DNA of 64,000 nucleotides from Pelagibacteraceae bacterium AG-325-E13 (GTDB lineage Bacteria > Pseudomonadota > Alphaproteobacteria > Pelagibacterales > Pelagibacteraceae), in contig QBYF01000002.1 of assembly GCA_003282965.1 (NCBI GenBank), forward strand, positions 58,015 to 122,014, written 5' to 3'. Made by a program: the position numbers and the translations under genes. Below the pieces are notes generated by a model that saw only the letters and a program-made list of their open reading frames with translations, had not been told where the DNA came from and ran no database searches. Position 1 is the stretch's first letter. Each line of letters begins with the position of its first letter. Below, piece after piece: positions 59,856 through 64,000 of the stretch.

Positions 59856-60899
59856 TTAACAACTTTTAAAAGACTTAGACATATTTCTAATTAAGTCAAA
59901 ATATAAAGTTTTTCCTGGAGATAAAGTGGCTCCTAAAGGATCTAAAACACCAGTTTTAATATTCATATCTTTTGCAACTGCATTGATTATGTCAGGGTTA
60001 AATTGAGGTTCAGAAAACACACAACTTACTTTGTCATGTTCAATTATTTCTCTGATTTCAGATAATTGCTCTGCACCAGGTAATACATCTGTATTTACTG
60101 TAAAAGCTCCTAGAACGTTTACATCAAATCTTTTTTCGAAATATTGATAGGCATCATGGAAAACAATCGATTTAAAATCTTTATTTAAATCAGATTTTAC
60201 TTTTTTTGTAAGTTTATCTAAATCTTTGAGTGCTTTTTTTAAATTAGCTTTATATGTAGATGCATTTTTTTGATCATTTTCTATTAAATGCTCTGCCATT
60301 TCTTTTAAAATCACTTTTGCGTTCATTGGATCTAGCCAAATGTGTGGATCATGTTCACCGTGGGCATGCTCATGGTGATCATCGTGTTTATCTTCTTTAT
60401 GACCATGCTCTTTATGTTCGCCTTCTTTATGTTCATCATGACCATGATCATCGTGTTTATCTTCTTTGTGACCATGTTCTTTATGTTCATCTTCTTTATG
60501 TTCGTCATGTCCATGATCATCATGTCCTTCAAATATGTTTCTTTCTCTAAATTCTAATTTATTTAATCCTTTAATTTCCATTAACTCTATTTTTTCAGCT
60601 TTTTTTGCTATTGAATTTAATGGTTTTTCTAAAAAACTTTCTAAGTCTTCGCCAATCCAAAAGATTAAATCAGCATTTTGTAACATTTTAGCGTGAGACG
60701 GTTTCATTGCAAATCCGTGTGGTGAAGCATATCCATCTACTATTAAATCTGGTTTACCTACCCCATCCATCAAATAACTTGCTAATGAGTGTATAGGTTT
60801 TATTGATGCAACTACTTTGATATCAGCTTTTGCTGGTGAGAAAATAATAAATAGAGATAATATTGATAATATAAATGGTAATTTTCTAATGTTTTTCAT
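59856..60899 (-). CDS. znuA: Zinc ABC transporter periplasmic binding protein with His-rich loop
   Basis: A 347-residue cluster A-I metal-binding protein. It has a signal peptide (LPFILSILSLFIIFSPAKA), VVASIKPIHSLASYLM with the first zinc His, an acidic His-rich loop between about residues 125 and 185, then EHDPHIWLDP, VFHDAYQYFEKRF and CVFSEPQFN. The His/Asp/Glu loop distinguishes ZnuA from Mn-specific relatives. It holds a 23-residue unit repeated twice. The gene is divergent from znuCB-zur across a 72-base region with Zur-box-like palindromes. Confidence 0.94.
   Translation of the reverse strand: MKNIRKLPFILSILSLFIIFSPAKADIKVVASIKPIHSLASYLMDGVGKPDLIVDGYASPHGFAMKPSHAKMLQNADLIFWIGEDLESFLEKPLNSIAKKAEKIELMEIKGLNKLEFRERNIFEGHDDHGHDEHKEDEHKEHGHKEDKHDDHGHDEHKEGEHKEHGHKEDKHDDHHEHAHGEHDPHIWLDPMNAKVILKEMAEHLIENDQKNASTYKANLKKALKDLDKLTKKVKSDLNKDFKSIVFHDAYQYFEKRFDVNVLGAFTVNTDVLPGAEQLSEIREIIEHDKVSCVFSEPQFNPDIINAVAKDMNIKTGVLDPLGATLSPGKTLYFDLIRNMSKSFKSC
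60387..60524 (-). repeat. Two tandem 69-bp units encoding the ZnuA His-rich loop
   Basis: Two adjacent 69-base copies encode HDDHGHDEHKE(D/G)EHKEHGHKEDK, 23 residues each, followed by a partial HDDH. The copies differ at several third positions and one Asp/Gly codon, so the duplication is in frame and not brand new. Copy number could vary between strains. Confidence 0.9.
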
Positions 60900-60919
60900 A
60901 ATAATAGTATGTTAGGGTT

Positions 60920-60950
60920 GTTATAATATAACAGTATGTAATAATATAAC
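60920..60950. promoter_or_regulatory. Two Zur-box-like operators between znuA and znuCB
   Basis: GTTATAATATAAC at 60920-60932 is a perfect 6-1-6 palindrome. GTAATAATATAAC at 60938-60950 is the same with one half-site mismatch, centred 18 bases away. Both fit the AT-rich GTTATNNNATAAC type of alphaproteobacterial Zur site. They lie between divergent zinc-uptake genes, with zur itself in the rightward operon. Confidence 0.75.
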
Positions 60951-60971
60951 GTTTTAAAGTCAAGAGATAAA

Positions 60972-61718
60972 ATGAGCTTAAATCAAAATATTTTAGTAAA
61001 ATTAAAACAAGCAGGTTTTCGTATAAACGACAAATGGCTAGTTAAAGGAGTGTCGCTGCAAATTGAAAAAGGTAAAATAGTTACTCTTATTGGCCCGAAT
61101 GGCTCTGGAAAAAGTACAACCGCTAAAATTGCTTTAGGAATTTATAAAAAGATTGATGGAGAAGTTGAAAAATTTACAAATAAAATTGGATATGTTCCTC
61201 AAAAAATTTCAATTGATTGGACGCTGCCACTTAGAGTGAATGATTTCATGGTGCTGACTGAAAATCTTAAAGAAGAAGCTATTAACGAAGCTTTATCATT
61301 AACAGGCGTTATACATCTGAAAGATAAAAATTTGGGTGACTTATCAGGCGGGGAATTCCAAAGAGTATTGCTTGCAAGAGCTATTTCAAAAAAACCAGAT
61401 CTATTAGTGCTTGATGAACCAGTTCAGGGGGTAGATTTTACTGGTGAGATTGCTTTATACGAACTTATAAAGAAAATTTCTGAAGAACTGAATTGTGGAA
61501 TCCTATTAATTTCTCACGACTTACATACTGTAATGAGCGCTACAGACCATGTTGTCTGTTTAAACGGCCATGTTTGTTGCTCAGGATCTCCAATTGATGT
61601 TGCAAAAAACAATGAATATAAAGCTTTATTTGGGGAACAAGCCTCTCAAATATTAACAAGATACAAACATAGTCATGATCATATTCATACAAATGAAGGT
61701 GAAATAAAAAAAAATTAA
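60972..61718 (+). CDS. znuC: Zinc ABC transporter ATP-binding protein
   Basis: A 248-residue ABC ATPase with Walker A GPNGSGKST near residue 40, Q-loop YVPQKIS, signature LSGGEFQRVLLARA, Walker B LLVLDEPVQGVD and switch ISHDLHTVM. The C terminus has a short His-containing tail (HSHDHIHTNEG), common in ZnuC. It is first in the znuC-znuB-zur operon and directly abuts znuB. Confidence 0.94.
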   Translation: MSLNQNILVKLKQAGFRINDKWLVKGVSLQIEKGKIVTLIGPNGSGKSTTAKIALGIYKKIDGEVEKFTNKIGYVPQKISIDWTLPLRVNDFMVLTENLKEEAINEALSLTGVIHLKDKNLGDLSGGEFQRVLLARAISKKPDLLVLDEPVQGVDFTGEIALYELIKKISEELNCGILLISHDLHTVMSATDHVVCLNGHVCCSGSPIDVAKNNEYKALFGEQASQILTRYKHSHDHIHTNEGEIKKN

Positions 61719-62522
61719 ATGTTAGATGATTTTTTTATAAGAGCTTTAGTAGCTGGACTTGGTATCGCAATTGTAACAGGGCCCCTTGGATGCTTTGTAA
61801 TATGGAGGCGATTGTCGTATTTTGGTGATACTCTAGCCCACTCAGCTTTACTTGGAGTTACACTTGCTTATACTTTGGAATTTAACATTGCTTTTTCAGT
61901 ATTCATAGTTTCATCTTTAATTGCATTAATTCTAATAGATCTTCAAAAAAGAACCAATCTACCAGGTGATGCTTTATTAGGACTCTTGGCTCATTCTTCT
62001 TTAGCAGTTGGACTGGTTGTTATTGGGTTTTTAACATCCATAAGGTTTGATATTATGGGATTATTATTTGGTGATATATTAGCAGTAACAGTTGATGATT
62101 TATTGATTATATGGATAGGAGGGCCATTAATATTATTTATTCTTAAATTGATTTGGAAATCTTTATTTGCATCAACAGTAAACTACGAATTAGCCGAGGC
62201 AGAAGGTTTAAATCCTGATAGAGCTAAAGCTATATTCACAATTTTAATGGCTGGAATCATAGCCATTTCAATAAAAATGGTTGGATTATTATTAATTACA
62301 GGAATGTTAATTATACCGGCTGCAATGGCTAGAAATATTTCTACAAGCCCTCAGAGAATGGTAATTTATTCAATACTTGGAGGTTTGTTATCTGTCCTTT
62401 TAGGTTTATTTACCTCGTTAGAGTTTAATACATCCTCTGGTCCGTCGATTATAGCGGCTGCGTTATTTTTATTTATACTTTCATTACTAAACATTAAACA
62501 ATCGATTAAATTGAAAAATTAA
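61719..62522 (+). CDS. znuB: Zinc ABC transporter permease
   Basis: A 267-residue ABC-3 family permease with about eight hydrophobic segments. GPLGCFVIWRRLSYFGDTLAHSALLGV near residue 22 is the family signature, and AEAEGLNPDRAKAIF lies in the ATPase-contacting loop. It begins one base after the znuC stop. With ZnuA and ZnuC it forms a complete high-affinity zinc importer. Confidence 0.94.
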   Translation: MLDDFFIRALVAGLGIAIVTGPLGCFVIWRRLSYFGDTLAHSALLGVTLAYTLEFNIAFSVFIVSSLIALILIDLQKRTNLPGDALLGLLAHSSLAVGLVVIGFLTSIRFDIMGLLFGDILAVTVDDLLIIWIGGPLILFILKLIWKSLFASTVNYELAEAEGLNPDRAKAIFTILMAGIIAISIKMVGLLLITGMLIIPAAMARNISTSPQRMVIYSILGGLLSVLLGLFTSLEFNTSSGPSIIAAALFLFILSLLNIKQSIKLKN

Positions 62523-62537
62523 TTAAGAATCAGTACA

Positions 62538-62945
62538 ATGATTAAAATGAACAAAGAAAGAAGTCTTTCAAAAAATCAGCAAATTATTTTAGATTTAATT
62601 GATAAATCTTCAGAGCCTTTAAAAGCATATACAATACTTTTTAATGTTCAGAAGAAAGGCATTAAAGCTCCACCACAAGTTTATCGAGCATTAGATAAAT
62701 TAGTTGAGATAGGAAAAATTCATAAGATTGAAAGCAAAAATGCATTTGTTGCTTGTAAAAATTCTAATTGTGAAATTTCTAAAGCTACTGCTTTTTCAAT
62801 ATGTGAAAGCTGTGAAGAAGTAGATGAAGTAAGCGATACAAAACTTTCAAAATTTTTATCAAAATTTAATGATAAAAAAGGCATGACTTTTAAAAGATTT
62901 AATTTAGAATTTTTTGGTTTATGCAAAAGGTGTAAAATCAAGTAA
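62538..62945 (+). CDS. zur: Zinc uptake regulator, Fur family
   Basis: A 135-residue Fur-family repressor. The winged-helix part runs from NQQIILDLIDKS through PPQVYRALDKLVEIGKI. Metal-site Cys follow in ACKNSNCE, CESCEE and the C-terminal CKRC. It is third in the zinc operon and so is likely autoregulated through the two palindromes upstream of znuC. It is the only dedicated transcription repressor I recognise in the window. Confidence 0.93.
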   Translation: MIKMNKERSLSKNQQIILDLIDKSSEPLKAYTILFNVQKKGIKAPPQVYRALDKLVEIGKIHKIESKNAFVACKNSNCEISKATAFSICESCEEVDEVSDTKLSKFLSKFNDKKGMTFKRFNLEFFGLCKRCKIK

Positions 62946-62980
62946 AATAACAATTTAATTAGTCTTATCTTGAAGGAATA

Positions 62981-63748
62981 TTGAAGTATATTAAGATAAT
63001 GACTTTGTCTATTAAACACCTCGATAGTAAATTTAAAAATAAGAATAAACCTAAAGTTGGCCTCATTGCTCTTTCAACTGATCAAACTATTGAGAGTGAT
63101 TTTAATAAAATTTGTAATAATTTACCTTTAAATATATTTATTAATCGTATTCACAATCAAAATCCACTTACAAAAGAAAACTTACTTAAGATGCAGGATG
63201 ACCTTGAGTCTGTAACCCATAAAATATTACCTAATGAAAAGATTAACACAATTGCTTATGGATGCACTTCAGGAACAATTGCAATAGGTGAGGATAAGGT
63301 TAAAGAACTGATATTACTGGGAAAAAAAGATTGTTATGTCACCACACCGGTAACTTCTGCAATTAAAGCATTTAAACAAATGAATGTTAAAAAAATAGCT
63401 TTATTTACTCCTTATCCAGACAAAGTAAACAAAACAATCTTAGAATATTTTATAAAAAAGAATATCGATGTCACGTCATTTACAAGTTTAAATTTAAATT
63501 TAGACTCCGAATTTGCTAATGTAGATCCAAATTATATTTTAGAAATTTCATCTCAATTAGAAATGGAAAACGCGGATGCTTTGTTTATTTCTTGCACAGC
63601 CTTACCAGTATTAAATATTCTTGATGAGTTGGAAAATAAATTAAAAAAACCTGTATTATCAAGCAATCAAACTTTAATTTGGGATACGATTAGATCAATA
63701 GGATATAAATCTCCAATAAAAGGTTACGGAAAACTTCTAGAGAAATAA
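62981..63748 (+). CDS. EutA-like / maleate isomerase-family protein (Asp/Glu racemase superfamily)
   Basis: A protein of about 250 residues with two Cys at the superfamily active-site positions, IAYGCTSGTIAIG near residue 90 and LFISCTALPVLN near residue 205. This fits maleate cis-trans isomerase, arylmalonate decarboxylase or the ectoine-utilisation protein EutA. The track uses TTG at 62981; ATG at 62999 (MTLSIKHLD) is an equally good start. A DoeA/EutD-like gene follows immediately, which favours an ectoine role. Confidence 0.82.
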   Translation: MKYIKIMTLSIKHLDSKFKNKNKPKVGLIALSTDQTIESDFNKICNNLPLNIFINRIHNQNPLTKENLLKMQDDLESVTHKILPNEKINTIAYGCTSGTIAIGEDKVKELILLGKKDCYVTTPVTSAIKAFKQMNVKKIALFTPYPDKVNKTILEYFIKKNIDVTSFTSLNLNLDSEFANVDPNYILEISSQLEMENADALFISCTALPVLNILDELENKLKKPVLSSNQTLIWDTIRSIGYKSPIKGYGKLLEK

Positions 63749-64000
63749 ATGCTTTTTGAAAAACAAGAATACAAAGAACGTTTAAAAAAAGTAAAGATTG
63801 ATATGCAAAAAAAAGGCATTGATCTGCTTGTATCTCATGATCCTGCAAACATGAACTATCTTACTGGTTATGATGCCTGGTCTTTTTATTATGCTCAATG
63901 CGTTCTAGTTCATGTAAATGAGGATGAACCTATTTGTTTTGTAAGAGCGCAAGATGGAGGAGGCGCATACATTAAAACTTATCTTAAAAATGAAAATATT
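63749..64000 (+). CDS. M24 (creatinase/prolidase-like) hydrolase, 3' truncated; possible ectoine hydrolase
   Basis: The ATG overlaps nothing and directly follows the EutA-like stop. The first 84 residues (MLFEKQEYKERLKKVKIDMQ, then NMNYLTGYDAWSFYYAQC and FVRAQDGGGAYI) are the creatinase-type N-terminal domain found in DoeA/EutD ectoine hydrolases and Xaa-Pro dipeptidases. The metal-binding domain lies beyond the window, so specificity is open. The partner gene makes ectoine hydrolase the preferred reading. Confidence 0.8.
   Translation, partial: MLFEKQEYKERLKKVKIDMQKKGIDLLVSHDPANMNYLTGYDAWSFYYAQCVLVHVNEDEPICFVRAQDGGGAYIKTYLKNENI

Noticed and set aside
60260-60557. Overlapping ORFs in several frames across the ZnuA His-rich region
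   Set aside because: They are shadows of the tandem repeat in znuA; low-complexity His/Met/Phe-rich translations are artefacts of reading the repeat in other frames.
1-64000. CRISPR arrays, insertion sequences, prophage genes
   Set aside because: No regularly spaced repeats, transposase-like proteins or phage structural genes were found on either strand.

Overview
The window is a gene-dense, very AT-rich alphaproteobacterial chromosome segment, most consistent with the SAR11 clade (Pelagibacterales). This rests on the low GC, spacers of a few bases, almost no transcriptional regulators, an alphaproteobacterial-type tRNA-Met, and sulfonate genes (aprA, xsc, suyAB, tauABC, tpa) of the kind known from marine SAR11. 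Genus assignment is inference; I ran no searches. Every stretch over 300 bases holds a gene.

Region 1 (1-32.3 kb) is mostly organosulfonate catabolism. Taurine would enter by TauABC, be transaminated by Tpa with alanine recycled by Ald, split by Xsc to sulfite and acetyl phosphate, and reach acetyl-CoA via Pta. A TRAP transporter followed by an HpsN-like dehydrogenase and a zinc alcohol dehydrogenase should take in 2,3-dihydroxypropane-1-sulfonate (DHPS) and oxidise it to sulfolactate, which SuyAB splits to pyruvate and sulfite. An Ldh-family dehydrogenase could interconvert sulfolactate isomers. A GMC flavoprotein is a candidate isethionate dehydrogenase feeding Xsc. Sulfite could be oxidised by AprBA (the 5' part of aprA lies outside the window) or exported by a TauE/SafE protein. 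Interleaved are two GT17 glycosyltransferases, an operon of five small unknown genes, two small secreted unknowns and a C-type-lectin autotransporter.

Region 2 (32.4-40.9 kb) is even more AT-rich and holds surface-glycan genes: glycosyltransferases, RmlB/RmlD/RmlC-like enzymes, a DUF4422 protein, a PQQ-sugar-dehydrogenase-like protein, a tRNA-Met(CAT) and a methyltransferase gene with a -1 frameshift in an A tract. Region 3 (40.9-45.9 kb) handles polyamine synthesis and methylthioadenosine salvage: Apt, MTA phosphorylase, MtnA, a class II aldolase and a fused AdoMet decarboxylase-spermidine synthase. Region 4 (45.9-56.7 kb) is mixed core and envelope: DUF6165, GT9, GT4, gamma-carbonic anhydrase, a polysaccharide-lyase-like protein, MFS, RpoZ, Dus, a second TauE/SafE and a phosphohexomutase. 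Region 5 (56.7-64 kb) has nrdAB behind a paired NrdR-box-like element, the zinc system znuA / znuCB-zur with two Zur-box-like palindromes, and the start of an ectoine-utilisation-like pair.

Two architectural features stand out. Ten of eleven convergent gene pairs meet within a few bases, six of them sharing a 4-base stop overlap, so there is no room for terminators. The two clear intrinsic terminators lie instead directly behind the two solute-binding-protein genes, inside transporter operons.
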